Part shown: one piece after another, positions 1 through 13,105 of the stretch
How the letters are laid out: every line of letters starts with the position of its first letter
Numbering within the stretch: the first letter of the stretch is position 1
From: Brachycybe producta
Taxonomy: Eukaryota; Arthropoda; Diplopoda; Playtdesmida; Andrognathidae
Direction of reading: 5' to 3'
Assembly (NCBI GenBank): GCA_036925085.1
Contig: JAUPFP010000028.1
Span: forward strand, 288,001-352,000
DNA: 64,000 nt
The notes under the pieces: model-generated
The model's database searches: none
Told to the model about the DNA's origin: nothing
The model's input: only the letters and a program-made list of their open reading frames with translations
Made by a program: the position numbers and the translations under genes

Positions 1-602
1 AAGAGTTGTAAAAGATAATTAGTTGCCTTATGTCGGAAAATATAGTGATGATAATAAGTAAAGCCGTAATCATTAATGTTGCAACACATTTTGAATAAAA
101 TACGTTATACTCATAAAAACAAGTTAAGTCATCAAAATAACACTAACTTATGTGACATCTCTACAAATTGTCATCTAGAAGTGTCAGTCATTAGTGTGAT
201 TACAAGTGCCATCAATTAACGCCATGTGGTAGCACAGAAAAGAAAAGAAAAAGTCACAAAATGTGTGACTGTTTGCATACATCCCACCCACACACACATA
301 AACATACTGTACATAAAGAAATAAGCGAAATGATACAGAGCAATACAAAATATGTATTTTACCAAAATAATTCCTTATAAATAATCTGACACATTTATCC
401 CTATTTGTGAAAGTAACTAAACTATTAGATTTTATTAAATATCACCATTTCCTTTTATTCAGCCCAAAAGCATAAACATACTTGCAACACGAAAATCACC
501 TAACATAATTAATTTACTCTTCTAGTTTCTAAAACCATTTCAATTTTCATCTAAAACATTATGATGATTAAAATTGATATTCAAGTTTTCCAGAAGACTT
601 AC
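1..602. other. gene-free AT-rich sequence
   Basis: No coding exon, RNA gene or bounded repeat was recognised. The stretch is AT-rich with stops in all frames. One fragment near 515-535 matches the arm of the dispersed palindromic MITE described at 21685-21904. Confidence 0.5.
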
Positions 603-1170
603 AGAGACCAATTACCTCCAGAAATTTCTTGTCAAAATATTGTCAAGAATTATTCAACGATTACCAAAACCATTTTTAAAATTTAAAATAAGTCATTAAT
701 ATAATTTAAAAAAATTCGAAATCAGTTGACTTCATGTAAATTAACTTTATCAGATAGATGCGCCACCAAACAATAGACATTGGCAACAAAACCTTCCAAA
801 ATATACTCCTCTACTCGAATTCTGATAGTGTTGTCACCAGCTCACATTACTTTCATTTGAATGTACCATGGATTTAATATTGGAATTATTCCACGTAGAA
901 GGTTGAATGGAGTTGAATATGAAAGGGGAATACATGTATTTGATTAAGGAATTCTGGAAAATGTGAAGTGACAACATTTGCCACCAAAATGGGGGGACTT
1001 TTTTGGAAATTTAAAATGGTGTCGTTTGGTGACTCAGGAAAAGTCACTTCATTTTTAAGTTTTTTTATGGTTTTATTGACTTATTTTAAAGTTTAAAAAT
1101 CGTTTTGGCAATTGTTGGGTAAGTCTTGACAATATTTTGAAAATAAATTTCTGGAGGTAATACGGTCTCT
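603..1170. mobile_element. MITE with long terminal inverted repeats (AGAGACC family, copy 1)
   Basis: A 568-bp non-coding element. It begins AGAGACCAATTACCTCCAG and ends in the near reverse complement (CTGGAGGTAATACGGTCTCT). The inverted similarity continues for roughly 80 bp on each side. A second copy in reversed orientation lies at 24486-25032 and shares the whole interior, which confirms a discrete repeat family. No transposase is encoded, and no clear target duplication was found, so the superfamily is not assigned. Confidence 0.8.
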
Positions 1171-2677
1171 TTTCAAGTCATCTCTAAAACTTGAATATCA
1201 AATTTAATTTACCCTGCGTTTCTGGAGTTATTAGGTCAATTTTTCAGAATTTAAATACACTAAATTCACTAAAAGTTTGCAGCACAAGACTGTCTTAAAC
1301 TTTTGTAATGCATAATCTCAAGCGTAGCGAGCGAAAAAAAAAATGTACAGTTTTTTAGGTTCATATTTAATTTAAAAATTCTGGCAATATAATTAAAATT
1401 TGCTAAAAAATTTATTGATTTTGTACATGTATGAAACAGTGATATTACTATTTTATCCACTTATCAACTATAGCGTAATTTCACAAAAAAGTTAAGTTAA
1501 AAAAATTGTATAAAAAACTCAGATTTAGATTTAAACATCATGGCGCGGTTTTCATGAAAAAGTCAATCAATTGACAAAGAATGAATCCCATTCTGCATGG
1601 CAACATTTCATATTTGAAAAAAAATGTTTAAAAATTAAAATACAGGCTAGACCTTATGGATAAAGATTTTATCTGCATTTTGAATGACACAGAAAACTGA
1701 ATAATAAAAACAAGAAATCTGAAAGCAAAAAATGAAGTTCCCTCTCGAATTATCTTCAATGAAGCAGAAAAAAAAGATTACTAGACCAGTAAATACCTGT
1801 ACAGTACATGTAACTCGATATGTTGTTTGTTTGTTTGCCTCAAGGAATTGACTTTTAATCAGATATGAAACATGGGGTGTATTAGGCCTTAAAAACTAAC
1901 TGGTACTACAGTAGACCGACCAGCCTACCTACCTACCTACCTACCTACACATGTGACTTTGTTACCAGATCTTCATTGCTAAAAATAAATGTGCATTATA
2001 CAACTAACTACATGTACAAAAGAAATTCTAGACAAATTTCGTTTTCAAATAGAATCGTCATGGGAAAAAAAAATGCAGTATTACAAAACAAAAATGCTTT
2101 CAATTCTAAAATAAGCTCAACAAATAACAATTTCCAAAAAAAAAAAACTACAAAAAAGAAATCTAAACAAAAATGGTAAACTATCAAACTTTTGAGAGAA
2201 AAAAATGCTTCATTGTGTGTATCCAACAAGAAGGCACTGATTAAATTCAAATCGCAAATGCAAATGGCTGCCTATTAGTTTATCTTTAAATTGTAATTTA
2301 CGCTAAAGTTAATTCAATTAAATGAATGTTCAAGAATACAATATAAGTTATGTGTTTATTATCTCAATACAAAAGCTGCAGAGACCTTAACGGGTAGAAA
2401 CGCGCCGCGCCACTGAAAATGGTCAAAACTTGAAAAGCGTAAATAATTAAATCAGTTGAAAAAAAAATGCCCAAAATCTAAAAGTTTGTTAAATTTTTTA
2501 CCATTTTTATGAAAAAAAATAATTAATAAAACGACCTGAAAAGGGCCTCAGGAAAGCTAACTAGTGACATAAGTCTTAAAAGCTTTTAAAAGTTCATATT
2601 ATGCAACGAAGAATTGAAAATAATGTACATGTATGTACTGAATGCTGATTGTAAAAAAAAAACCAACAACGCCTTAA
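1171..2677. other. gene-free AT-rich sequence
   Basis: No convincing gene. There is a short CTAC tetranucleotide run near 1923-1948. Small ORFs here are lysine/phenylalanine-rich and consist of homopolymer translation. Confidence 0.5.
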
Positions 2678-3236
2678 GCCCATTATACACCTACAATTAG
2701 TTCTTAAATAAATGTATAAATTAATTTATAAACGTGACATTGCATGTGCATAACGACGTGAATGTTAAATTATTTCTTCAAAGCTGCATTAATTTAGAAG
2801 ATGTTCTATTTTTCTTAAATGATCACATCTACTTGAGCGCCTTTTCCGGATCAGCATCATTCTTATGTAATTTACAAAGCTATATATACGATGCGCTCTG
2901 CAACATATTTAGCACACCTCTCCCCAATTCACTTGTCTAGAAGGTCACAAGGTTAGATATACGATGAACTGTCAAACTACGCACTGTTCTGCGCACATTT
3001 TTTTTTAGGTGAAAATGTTCAAATACTTTTACAAGTGTATAACCACTGATTGATACTTATAAATTAATTTATACATTTTATGTACCAAATCATTCATGAA
3101 AACAATCATCATTTAATAGACACAAAAATGCAAGTAAATATTGTAGGTGTGTAACGGGCTTTATACACATGCATTCTCACATTTTTAAATTAATTTATAA
3201 ATTTATTTAAGACATAATTCTACGTGTATAACGTGC
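2678..3236. mobile_element. MITE with ~60-bp inverted ends and an internal third end
   Basis: The left end GCCCATTATACACCTACAAT and the right end, reverse complement of GTGTATAACGTGC, pair over about 60 bp and share the TAAATTAATTTATAAA block. A further inverted end (TTGTAGGTGTGTAACGGGC) lies at about 3141-3159 and matches the left terminus better than the outer right end does. The structure is therefore either two overlapping copies or an element with a duplicated terminus. It is non-coding. Confidence 0.65.
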
Positions 3237-3240
3237 TTTA

Positions 3241-3731
3241 GGTTCTGTTTCCACTTGAAGAAAAATTATTTAACTTTTAATACTTCAACTACAGAAAAAT
3301 GAAAGTTCACTTGGGCTAATTAGCTAATTAGTTAAAAAAATATAACGTGACTAGAAATAAGAAAAGAATTCCATATGACAGCAAACTATAATGTTGCTTT
3401 ATTATGTTAGGTCAATTGAAGTGACAAAACCCCTATGACCCTCCCTACCGCTTTAAATAAACAAGCAAATTACAGTTTCTTATCAATATTCACATTGAAA
3501 TGGTGTTATTTTGAGGTAATGCTATTAGTCTATTAAGTCTAACTTACACCTAATTAAAATGCATTATTCAAATTATTTCAAATGATGAATAATAAAATGA
3601 ACAATGGCGACCAGAATCACCCTCCCAATTTGAAAACAGATTCAACTAGTTTAAAAGTTGAAAATATTGAACTTTTATACTATGAACCACCTAACTTATT
3701 AGGCGATTATTTGTCAAGTGGAAACAGGGTC
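3241..3731. mobile_element. MITE (TTTCCACTTG inverted ends)
   Basis: This element abuts the previous one. The left end GGTTCTGTTTCCACTTGA and the right end TCAAGTGGAAACAGGGTC are inverted copies. The interior is AT-rich and non-coding. The superfamily is unknown. Confidence 0.6.
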
Positions 3732-4613
3732 TTGGCAATATAGTCAAAATTATCGTCCTTTTTTTTTCCCAACTACTGAAAAAAAGTTTATTTTTAAAGA
3801 TATCACACATCTTAAAACATCATTTTTAAACTCTTTACTCCACTAATTTCAGATAAATTTTGAATTTCGTAAGTAGTTTCAATAATTGGATAAGTAATTG
3901 AGACAGTGCACCTATGTTAGTCTAGTAAAGTTTACTCTCGTCATATATATATCGTAAAATGTGTACATGTTATTTGCATAAAATGTAATTTGTATAAAAA
4001 CGTTTTAAACTATTTGTATCCTGATACATGTCTCCATATCTCAAATTTCAAACAGCTAAAAACAAATGCAATCAGTCAAATATCAAATGGGTTCTTCAAT
4101 TTCTGTCAAACGTTTTTCTTTGTGATCTTCAATGACAAAATAAAGCGACATAAATTTATCTTTTGATTTTACGGTTCACTAAGTGACAAATTATTTTCAA
4201 AATGAATTCCGGATAGAAACTCTAAAATATATATTATGTAAGAAATGAACAAAATCAATTTGTATATTGAAATCAGAAACAATTAATATTAAACGCTTTT
4301 AAACTAAAGATAAATCAGTTGAAATTTGACAACTACATTAACATTGCGAGTGAGAAGAAAAAAGAAACTTAATTTGAAAATTTATCAAGAATCCGTCATT
4401 TTTAAAACATGTTTACAGCCATTTTAGTTCTAAAATTTCAGTAGTTGTTGAAACAAATTTAAGGCAAGTTCCCACATGCAGAAAAAATAAAAAAGTGATG
4501 TATTTTTGCGAGAAAAAAATATTAAAAAAAAGAAGTTTTGCTCGCTACGCTGGCTGAAAGCCAAAGTTCAAAATAGCCAAAAAAATTGACATATTTATTG
4601 TGGGCAAAAATGA

Positions 4614-4640
4614 AGAGAGAGAGAGAGAGAGAGAGAGAGA
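4614..4640. repeat. (GA)n microsatellite
   Basis: An uninterrupted AG/GA dinucleotide run of about 27 bp in otherwise AT-rich DNA. Similar GA runs recur near 37063-37096 and 37588-37622. Confidence 0.9.
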
Positions 4641-7600
4641 CTTGCACTTCATTTCGGTCTACTAAAAACATGTTACCAACAATTTTCTTCTGTTTTTGTT
4701 AAGTTTTGTTTACTGTTTAGAAAAATCTTAAAGATAGGAAAACTGAGCAACAGCAAAAAGCTCTCATCAGCGAACAAAACAAATTAATTGTACATTTCAA
4801 AATTAATTATAACAGCCAACTAAAACTTTCCATATTTAGTATTGTTTACATACAAAAAGAGAGTTGAAAAGCAAGTTAATCAATGAAAAGCATTGAAAAC
4901 CCATTAAAAATATTTACGTGTGTGTGTGTGTGTATGTCTAATCAATCTTGTCTCCTAATGCAACCCAGACATAATGTGCTCAAGGTAAGGTCGGTTCCAC
5001 ACGATGCATGCACTTTTGTCACATAATCTTCAAATTTGCATGAAGCTCCCCCCACATAGAAACGAAAATCACGCAATCACCACTCTTCATTTGAGTTTTT
5101 TAGATTAGAACTTTGGGCAAAGGGTTTCAAAAGAAAATATGTGACAAGGACTTGCATAACTTAGGACCAGCTTAATACAAACATACCTTATACAAACTAG
5201 TATATACTGTAATGTCCACCAGTGTAATATAAACGTATTATTTTGTTCGCCTATATAATGTAGAATTGTATAAGTTCATGGAGGTAGGTAACCTTAAAAA
5301 CCTCTCTCGAGGATAGAATCAAAGAAAAATATTCTCGGAACTCAACATTTGTTTTGTGTCAAGTCAGTTTCTATGTACACAGCCAATTAACAAATAGACA
5401 GACTGAGACGGCCCATCCTCAAACAAAAACGTTTTAATCGTGTACGTGCATAGTAGCATAGTCAGACCAATCCATACTTGACATTTTCGTCAGGACCGGT
5501 CTTGTCCATTAGGCGAACCTAGGCAGTCACCTTGGCCGCAAAATGTCATAGAGCCGCAATTCTAACAAAATTGGAATTTTTTAATGTTTAAAAAATAAGT
5601 ATTTAAATTAAATAAACTAATAATTATTTGTAAATAAAGAAATAACATTATCTAAATATTTTATCTGATATTAAGAGTATATTTAAAAGAAAAGCTTGAT
5701 TTACAATATAATGCCTCTTTTATGATTTTGTTGGTGCATCACTTGGACATGGGGGTAGGGATAGGTAAGCTTGTGGGTAGGCAGGATGATGGATTGATAG
5801 ATGGATGGCTGGTACAGATTACAGCTAGGCGCATATTCTAAGTCTCACCTAGGGAGCATGAAACTATTGCGCCATCCCTGCGTTTTGTGCAACAAGTATG
5901 TTTTAAAATGGTTGAAAAGATTGGACAATAGACATTTTGTTTGTCGTCAAATTGAAGAACGGACCCTTTGCAAACAGAATGCCACAGGCCCAAAACAAAT
6001 ACTCTCATGCTAGATAAACTAGAATGGGAATCATTAGCAAACCATCGAGCTAAGCAAAGCTTTTCTATTCTCGAACATTTGCTAGTTGCCAAAAATCTAT
6101 ATATTGTAACGTTAGATGGCATCCTTACGAGAAATCTCTTGTCTATGTAGAGAAAGTCACCTAAAGACAAGATCTAAGAGCTACAAGGAGTCATTGAAAG
6201 CTGTTATCATGGCAACTCCTTTCTCCACCCCATCATTTACAAAACAAATGTTAGTAAAAAAGGAATTAAAAAAGCAGGAGGTGGACAAATGTACACATAA
6301 GCAAATATGCCCATATTTCCTTACCCGAGTCTAATGTAAATGTTTAATAATCTTGAGCGACCCCTAAATAGTAGAATTCCTATCTGAAATTCCACACAGA
6401 AAGTTTTTAGACCAAAACGAACTAAATTACTAAAATGCCTCCTTCATTTTTTTTAAAAAAAAAATTTTTACATTGTAAAATGGACCACAATAATGTACAC
6501 GCGTACATTAACAATTGTGAACGTATGCTTGCGTTCCACTCAACCAAATAAGTCAATCGATAGTTTGATTGCGAATGTTGCACATTTTTTTTCATTCAAG
6601 ACAACTAAACCCACCATGTGTATAGGCCATTAGTAATAAATTTTTAAATAAGACAATGAGCATCACCACCACATAATGAGTTTAAGAGAGACAGAAAGAG
6701 AGAGAGAGATTCATACACATTAATTAACTTACTTTTTATACATGGATTAAAAATAATTATTAACACCTAACTTCAGCACCTTTTTTATAATATTTTATTG
6801 AGGACGGAGCAGCCAAGCCAACATTTTAGATTTGACAGCAAAGCTAAAACTGAAGGCGAGCTTCACAAAGCTTATTTTTATTTTTATATATACTGTACAT
6901 CCACTAATGAGAGTTTCAACACATTCTCATTTGCATAATTAAGACTAATATTGAACCTTGGTAGGAAGCAGTAAAACAAAACCCTAAAATCACTTAGCCT
7001 CATTAATTTAGTTATTTAAAAGAGGTAAGCAACAAGAAACTCGTGAGCAACAAATAATAATCACTTTAAACCTTTTTTTTTATTATCAATACACACAATT
7101 ATTTCAATCATCAACTCGTGTCCAAAAATGACGTCAACAACCAAACAAAGAGTGCAGGAAATGTTTATTTGAAACAAAATGACGATTAACTTTACTTGAA
7201 TATCAACGTATCACACAACAAAAGATCTTCTTAGATTATTTATAAGCTTCGACTTACTATTCTAGTTTCTAAAATAACAAAAAAAATTCATTTCATGTTA
7301 AGCTTAGGCCTATCTATAAGTCATGTTATTTTTAGGATACATTCATAAGAATCATAACTTTAGTAACTTTAGTAATAACGAAAATTTTAAATCTGGCATT
7401 AGTGTGTGTACTAAATTACTAATTAATTGTTGGTGAGTGGACACTTCACTTAAGATGCACAGATAATACCGCTTTATGGGGCACTTAGTGAAAACAAAGG
7501 GGGGGGGAGCAGAAGCCACCCTCCGTATTGTGGTCTAAGTAGGATCAAAATTTACATGAAAAGCTCTAAATTGTTGCAATAAACACGCATTTCGAAACAT

Positions 7601-8475
7601 GTACAAGCTGTTAACAACTTTTTACACGTTGCACGTTTTTTTTTTTTCCCCGTTTCCTCTATTTTTTTTTTTTTTTAGCATTTTTTGATTTTTTTTTAGA
7701 ATTTCTCGCCCCCCCCCCTCCCCTTTCTAGATTGAAATCATGGCTGCACCTTTAGTCATTGTTAATATGAATTCACTGCTTGTATTTCAGTGTTAGTGAA
7801 CACTAAGTTAATCTAAAGTAAGATTTTAATACAGGTCTTAATTATGTTATGTATCAAAGCATGTTTTTGGAGAACTAAACCTGAATGATACATAATCTCA
7901 TCTATAAGTGAGATTTATTTATTCCCCATCATTTCTTCTTTTACAGTTTGTATTGTAGTGATTTATCTCATTACTAGCAACAATAATAAACATCAGTATT
8001 ATCATTATTATTTATTATTAGTATTATTATTAAACTACTCATTGAGTTAGATAACTAATTTCATATTGATGTCTAAAAAATAGACTTTATGAAAAATTAA
8101 AATTATTGATTTTAATTTTGCACTTTTATGTTGAGACATTTATTTACAAACTGCAAATAAAACATGTAAATTTTCTGAAATTTTAAGTTCATAAAACCCT
8201 CGGTTTTTTTTTTTTTTTTTCTTAATATTGCTTACAAAACCAAAGCTACGGGAGGAAAAGCACCGTGGGATGCTGACATCATTAAAGACTATTACCATGT
8301 TAGAAAAACCGCTTTTAAAAAATATTTCAGAAAACAAAATAAACCTGCCCTTTTATAATTTGTTGCATTTATAATTGAAACGCTCAGAAGAGGCGAAAAA
8401 GTCCCAACAGCATGCACAACTGGCGAACTGTTTTTTTTTTTTGTTTGTTTCTACGTTGGGGGTCGTTGTCAATTC

Positions 8476-8489
8476 GTTGCTATGGCAAC
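8476..8489. promoter_or_regulatory. RFX/X-box-like palindrome
   Basis: GTTGCTATGGCAAC differs at one position from the ideal RFX-family X-box palindrome GTTGCCATGGCAAC, which is common in promoters of ciliary genes. No neighbouring gene was recognised, so any regulatory role is inference and a chance occurrence is possible. Confidence 0.3.
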
Positions 8490-9029
8490 CCAACCCGAAA
8501 AATGAACCTACCAGAGATTGGTATAGTTGTGACGGCTATTGAGGCTTCTTTTTCCTCTTGTTAACAAGTAAACAATTGCATTTTCATCAAATTTCTCGAT
8601 TTACCGCCTACATTTGAATCATAGATATGATGAATCATGTTTAGGAGAAAAATAAAACCTTTTATTTAGAAAGCCATTATAAATGGGTCAAAAATAGTCC
8701 AAAAGTGTTAATGTATAAAAGCCCCAAGAAATATGTTACAAAATGCAGTAATTAGATGCCTTCAAGGAAGAGTCCTCTTATTATTAGGTTTGGCCTCTAC
8801 TTGTGTGTTCTTCTAATTGTGAAACCTTGTGTTTAAATTAGTAGAAACGTTTATTCAATTTATTTACTTATTAATTTGTTTTGTTTCCTCCTTCAGGAAA
8901 AAGTAAAATAATCGGAAAGTAGGCCTACCCTTACTAGGTTGAAAATTAGAATACATACCTTCTAAAACATTTCTCCCTTGTAAAATAATATGTAAAATAA
9001 TACCTGTAAAATTCTAGCTCATTTGAGCT

Positions 9030-9277
9030 ATATTTAGAGGTCCCCCAAGGGCTCACAAATTCTATATGGCTATTACCATAGTTTTTATATTATACATGAC
9101 AAATTTAAATTTAAAATAGAAATATTCACAAAAACTTATGTATTATTTAATTTTACAACATATTACTTATGTCAATTATATAATGTATTGAAATTAAAAT
9201 AATAATTTTGAAAAAAAATTACGAATTTTTCCAAAAATTTAGTAAAAATTTAGTAAGTTGGGGGGACCTCTAAATAT
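9030..9277. mobile_element. small foldback MITE (AGAGGTCCCCC ends)
   Basis: ATATTTAGAGGTCCCCC at 9030-9046 is mirrored by GGGGGGACCTCTAAATAT at 9260-9277. This defines a 248-bp non-coding inverted-repeat element. No flanking duplication was identified. Confidence 0.6.
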
Positions 9278-9585
9278 TGTTCAAATTATCAGATATTTTA
9301 ATAATGTTACTATCTATAAATAAAGAAAGTTTTCAGTGGGTATGCATTCACAGATTCTTAATTTTAATTTTTAATCAACATTTTTGGGACACCCCCCTTA
9401 CTCATTTGGATTTGTTTCAAACAAAAATGTTTTTTTTTTCTTCTTAAATTAAAGATTTCAATTTCAAAACTCAGGTTTAGCTAATTTATTTCCAGTTGTC
9501 TACATAAGACTTATTATGTTTAAGATGATTAAGTCTAGACGGTACAAATACCCTGCAGATCACAATTATATACATGCATATATTA

Positions 9586-10150
9586 AGCCAGCTGTGTGTG
9601 TGTGTGTGTGTGTGTGATCTAACGCTGTACAAACAAGGACAAAAACCTTGAAGCACGTCGGAATTTATATAAATTTAAATGAATAAATGAACCGCTTTTT
9701 TTTTCTCAAGGTCAACTATATGTTGGACTCTCCCAATCCAAGAACCCCATGATATTAAATTGGAGAGGGGAAAAGGTTGGAAAGTGTAGAGGGGGAGAGA
9801 GAGAAACGGGAGAGTTAAAGTGGGAGGGGTGACTGAAATTGAAATGAATGGAGTAAAAAAGGAACAAACGACACGCATGCGCACACCAGAGAAAATGAAA
9901 AACTCATTTTCTCTTTCAAATATAAACGGGGAGGGCATAATAGTAGCAAAATTAAACTACACTTTATCACGGGCAATTGTGCCCAGCATTAGAATTTCAT
10001 TTGCTCAGCCCTTTTGTGAACGTCATCAATTTCTAATTGGTTTGTTACTTGGTCTGACGTCATAAAAGGGCGGAGGAAAAGAAATTCTAATGCTGGGCAC
10101 AATTGCCTGTGAATTTTGCTCCCATCATTTATGACGGGTTACCCCACTAG
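9586..10150 (+). mobile_element. non-autonomous Helitron-like element, family A, copy A1
   Basis: The 3' end has the rolling-circle hallmark: a hairpin (CCCATCATTTATGACGGG, one mismatch here; perfect as CCCGTCATTTATGACGGG in other copies) followed by TTACCCCACTAG and a T. The 5' part begins in a TG-rich stretch after an AAGCCAG-like motif. It then has the family signature (ACGCTGTACAAACAAGGAC, later GGTCAACTATATGTTG, a GA/GGGG-rich block and CGCATGCGCAC). No Rep/helicase is encoded. A separate MITE is embedded at 9969-10110. The 5' boundary is approximate because the canonical 5' TC is not obvious. Confidence 0.75.
9969..10110. mobile_element. CAGGCA-type foldback MITE inside Helitron A1
   Basis: A 142-bp near-perfect inverted repeat. 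The ends are GGGCAATTGTGCCCAGC and GCTGGGCACAATTGCC, and the core contains CGCCCTTTT, TTCTAATTGG and TGACGTCA. The same core occurs in the free-standing copies at 52550, 52915 and 53526. The copy in Helitron A2 (15949-16090) is also 142 bp, so the MITE was probably carried along when the Helitron multiplied. Confidence 0.75.
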
Positions 10151-10927
10151 TTGTACAAATAATAGGTAATACTGTATAAATTTAACAAAATTGTTACATG
10201 TAATTGTCGATTTTTTCTTCTTCTTTAAAATAAATAAAGATTCAAGAAGAAAATATGCGACTCTTGAAATTCAGTTTGAACTCTCTCACCAGAATTCTAA
10301 CATAAGGCTTCAAGGCTACTAAATTAAACAGGATGTGTTTCTATGTTAACTCTGTTTAAAAGAGTTCAAATTATTGAATTTTTAGGCCTCATTACTTATA
10401 TATTTACAAGAAGGACATGACCACCTTTTGTTGCTGTTCTTGCCGCCAAACGTCCATCTCTCTTTCTATTTTAAACTGGTCAATAGTCCGAGTGGCCAAC
10501 TTTGTATTATTATACAGTCCATACCTCGATTAACGTCAGTAATGCGTTCTTAAAAATTGCATCGTTAAATGAGGCAAATTTACATACAGTATAACCAAAA
10601 ACATACCCAGTGTACACACCCATTACTAAAACAAAAAACTTTTTTTTAAGATTTTGGTTAACTCCGGACGGCAGGCAATCACTGCATACTCAAAAAATAG
10701 TTAATTTTGAAATTTGTCACCATTAAATTAGGGTGTTTAGTGTCGATGATGGAGTTTCTCACAATATGTATTTATATAAAAAAAATGAAGCGTCCGGAAT
10801 CTAATAATGACTTCAAGAATGCAAAGTTGGCAATTGAACTCTCAAAGCAAGGTTTCTAATAAAAGGTAAGTCTACTAAAAAGATTTTCTATGTTGGCACC
10901 CTTGCTCTGAGGATTCAAGTATAAAAC
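10151..10927. other. gene-free stretch
   Basis: No gene or bounded repeat recognised. Contains a few poly-T/poly-A tracts only. Confidence 0.5.
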
Positions 10928-11649
10928 AGGGTTTTCACATGCAATCATTGGCACAACTTGACTGACGCCAGTTTAGCTGCATATGGAAACACGCAAATTC
11001 AACTGGCGCCACTAATTATTGCGCCAGTAAAAGTACATTACATAGCAAGTGTACTTTTTGGCGCCAGTTAGGAAAAATTAAGATTGAGAAAGTGTGTTTA
11101 TTTTTATAACAAACATGTGCTGCTCATAGTTTTCCTAAGAAAGTTTCTGGAGACCTATGCGAACAACATCCATATCTGTGGAAACACTTAGGGTGGATTC
11201 AGACTAGAACAGAACACCGAACATACGATGTTCGCGACCATTTCCAAAGAACATGTTGGTTGTTCTGGCCGTTGTGGTCGGAGTATCCAAACGTGAACAG
11301 AACATGTTCGCAAACGTGTTCCCAGTTAGTAACCTCATAATGGATGTTCGGAGAAATGTTCGCCGAGACATCTAAACTACTCCTGGTCCGAACACGAGCA
11401 AACCTTAGATGTCACGAGTAAAAACTGACAAATTGTGGATCGGTGCCGAACAGAACAATGAACAAAACTTGTTACAGAAAAAATGTCCGAAAAACTGTCC
11501 ACACTGTTAGGAAACATGTTCGCGAACGGTGTTCGGTTCGTTGTTCTGTTCTAGTCTGGACCCAAATGAAACTTGTGCCGCTAATAATGGCGAAATTAAC
11601 TGACCTGCTCCTTGTGCTAATAATTATAATCATTGTATGTGAAAACCCT
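10928..11649. mobile_element. MITE (AGGGTTTTCACAT ends) interrupted by a second MITE
   Basis: The left end AGGGTTTTCACATGCAAT and the right end ATTGTATGTGAAAACCCT are inverted copies. Inside, a different element with its own inverted ends occupies 11191-11563, so this outer element is the older of the two. It is non-coding. Confidence 0.65.
11191..11563. mobile_element. nested MITE (AGACTAGAACAGAAC ends)
   Basis: CAGACTAGAACAGAACA near the left end and TGTTCTGTTCTAGTCTGGACCC at the right end are reverse complements, giving a 373-bp element. The interior repeats the motif GAACATGTTCG several times in both orientations, making it richly palindromic. No transposase and no clear target duplication. 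Confidence 0.7.
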
Positions 11650-12405
11650 GATTAATAATGGAGGAAATAAGTAGAAAACAAGGAAATAAGAGGAAGTAGG
11701 CCTAAGTTATTTTAACTTCTTTGCATGCCAATTTCACATGTGAATGCGTATAAAATATATTAGAATTATTATTAAGTTCATGTTCGAAGTTTCTGTCTTA
11801 AATTTCCTTCCATCCACACTGTTAGAAAACAAACCTTTTGAGTCACCCGGTTATCAATAAATCGAATTTTAATTATGTCAAAGGTGTTGCATTTTGTCCT
11901 GAAAACACGTTTGACCATTGTTCGTTCCTATATATTTACAATTGTCCATCTAAGGCCTGTTTGTGTGTTCTTTTTAGTTTATCATATGACCTTCCCGCCT
12001 TTATCCCTTTCTCTCTCTCTCTCTGTCTCTCTCTCTTTCAAAATATATTGATTTCTACCTGTTGTTCTCATAAAATATCAAAAGTATCAATAGTATAATA
12101 ATATTGATTTGGCACGCGTGCCTCAAAATTGCCAACACATAATTCTTCTACACAGCCAGCCTAAGGCATAAAACGACTGACTGAAGAAAGCATATGCAAT
12201 AAACATGAAAATTTATTTGAGCATGATGATGATATCAAATGATATTATAGAACAAATATAATCATAAATATAAAAAACACCCGCCTAAAACCATTTCAGA
12301 AATGTTTCTCCTTTCAAGGGAAAAAAAAGTTGAGATTGAAACACAAACTGAAATGTTTTTATTTATACACCTAGAGGACTCCTGGAGAAATGAATTTAAA
12401 GTTGC

Positions 12406-12436
<31 letters not shown>

Positions 12437-12713
12437 AGCATTTCTATCAAGTTAGAAAAGAAGTAAATGTATTTTAAAAAAGGGTAAAATATGAAATATT
12501 TAGCATCTGTTGAAATGAGACACAAAAAGGGAAATAGGCCTTTAAAATGTATATCTATACAAGCTATTTAGTTATGAATTTTGTGTCAACAAAATATTAA
12601 ATATTTAACATCTAACATGCCCTACAATATGTGATGGAGTCTTGTGTTTGTCGGAAAATAAGTATGCTTTCTTATTGTGTGCGTGTGTGTGTGTGTATGT
12701 GATCCCTCTTAAG
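11650..12713. other. gene-free stretch with TA microsatellite
   Basis: Contains a TA dinucleotide run (about 12411-12435) and a CT-rich run near 12010-12035. No exon or RNA gene was recognised. Confidence 0.5.
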
Positions 12714-13105
12714 CCAGGGACACACATGCAGAAAGTGTAAAAGAAAACATGTAAGAAAACAGACAATTCTTCTGTTTTCAAGAGCAAAAGAAACAGAAGA
12801 GAACCTGAGATAGAGCTTTGCTCTATCTTTTCTGTTCTTTACTGCTTACTGTTATAAATGCACCAATAGGAATGTAGCTTGCATGACATCATCAAATATT
12901 TTTGTAGACTCAAAGCAAACAACATGGGTGACAACTACAGGCAAACGTCTGTTGTCTATGTTTCACAATAGAAGGCGTGTCGTATTTCTGTTCTGCACGT
13001 GTGTTCATCACATGCAAACAGAAAAAGAAAACGAACAGAATTTCTTTTGTTGCAGTGGTTTTCTTGTGTCTTTTCTGTTGTATATTTCTGCATGTGTTTC
13101 CCTCA
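12714..13105. mobile_element. MITE with ACACATGCAGAAA ends
   Basis: CAGGGACACACATGCAGAAA at the left is mirrored by TTTCTGCATGTGTTTCCCTC at the right. The interior is built of variants of ACAGAAA/TTTCTGT. The same ACACATGCAGAAA terminus recurs at 14485, 23240 and 23770, marking a dispersed family. Confidence 0.6.

Larger units (their letters stand above)
3732..9029. other. long gene-free region
   Basis: No exon could be supported. The region contains a GA microsatellite (4614-4640), a short TG run near 4918, several homopolymer tracts (7630-7720), and an RFX-like palindrome at 8476. The longest ORFs (110 aa on minus at 5838-6170, and 70 aa on plus over the same DNA) have no recognisable domain and overlap one another. 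It could be intergenic or intronic. Confidence 0.45.

Noticed and set aside
5838..6170. 110-aa minus-strand ORF as a gene
   Set aside because: No recognisable domain, overlapping plus-strand ORFs of similar quality, and no splice or promoter support.
9675..9938. Recurrent 65-128-aa Phe/Ser/Pro ORFs (also near 15600, 16250, 32050, 32900, 33750)
   Set aside because: All are the same reverse-strand reading of the pyrimidine-rich block of Helitron family A. Frames differ between copies and no domain is present.
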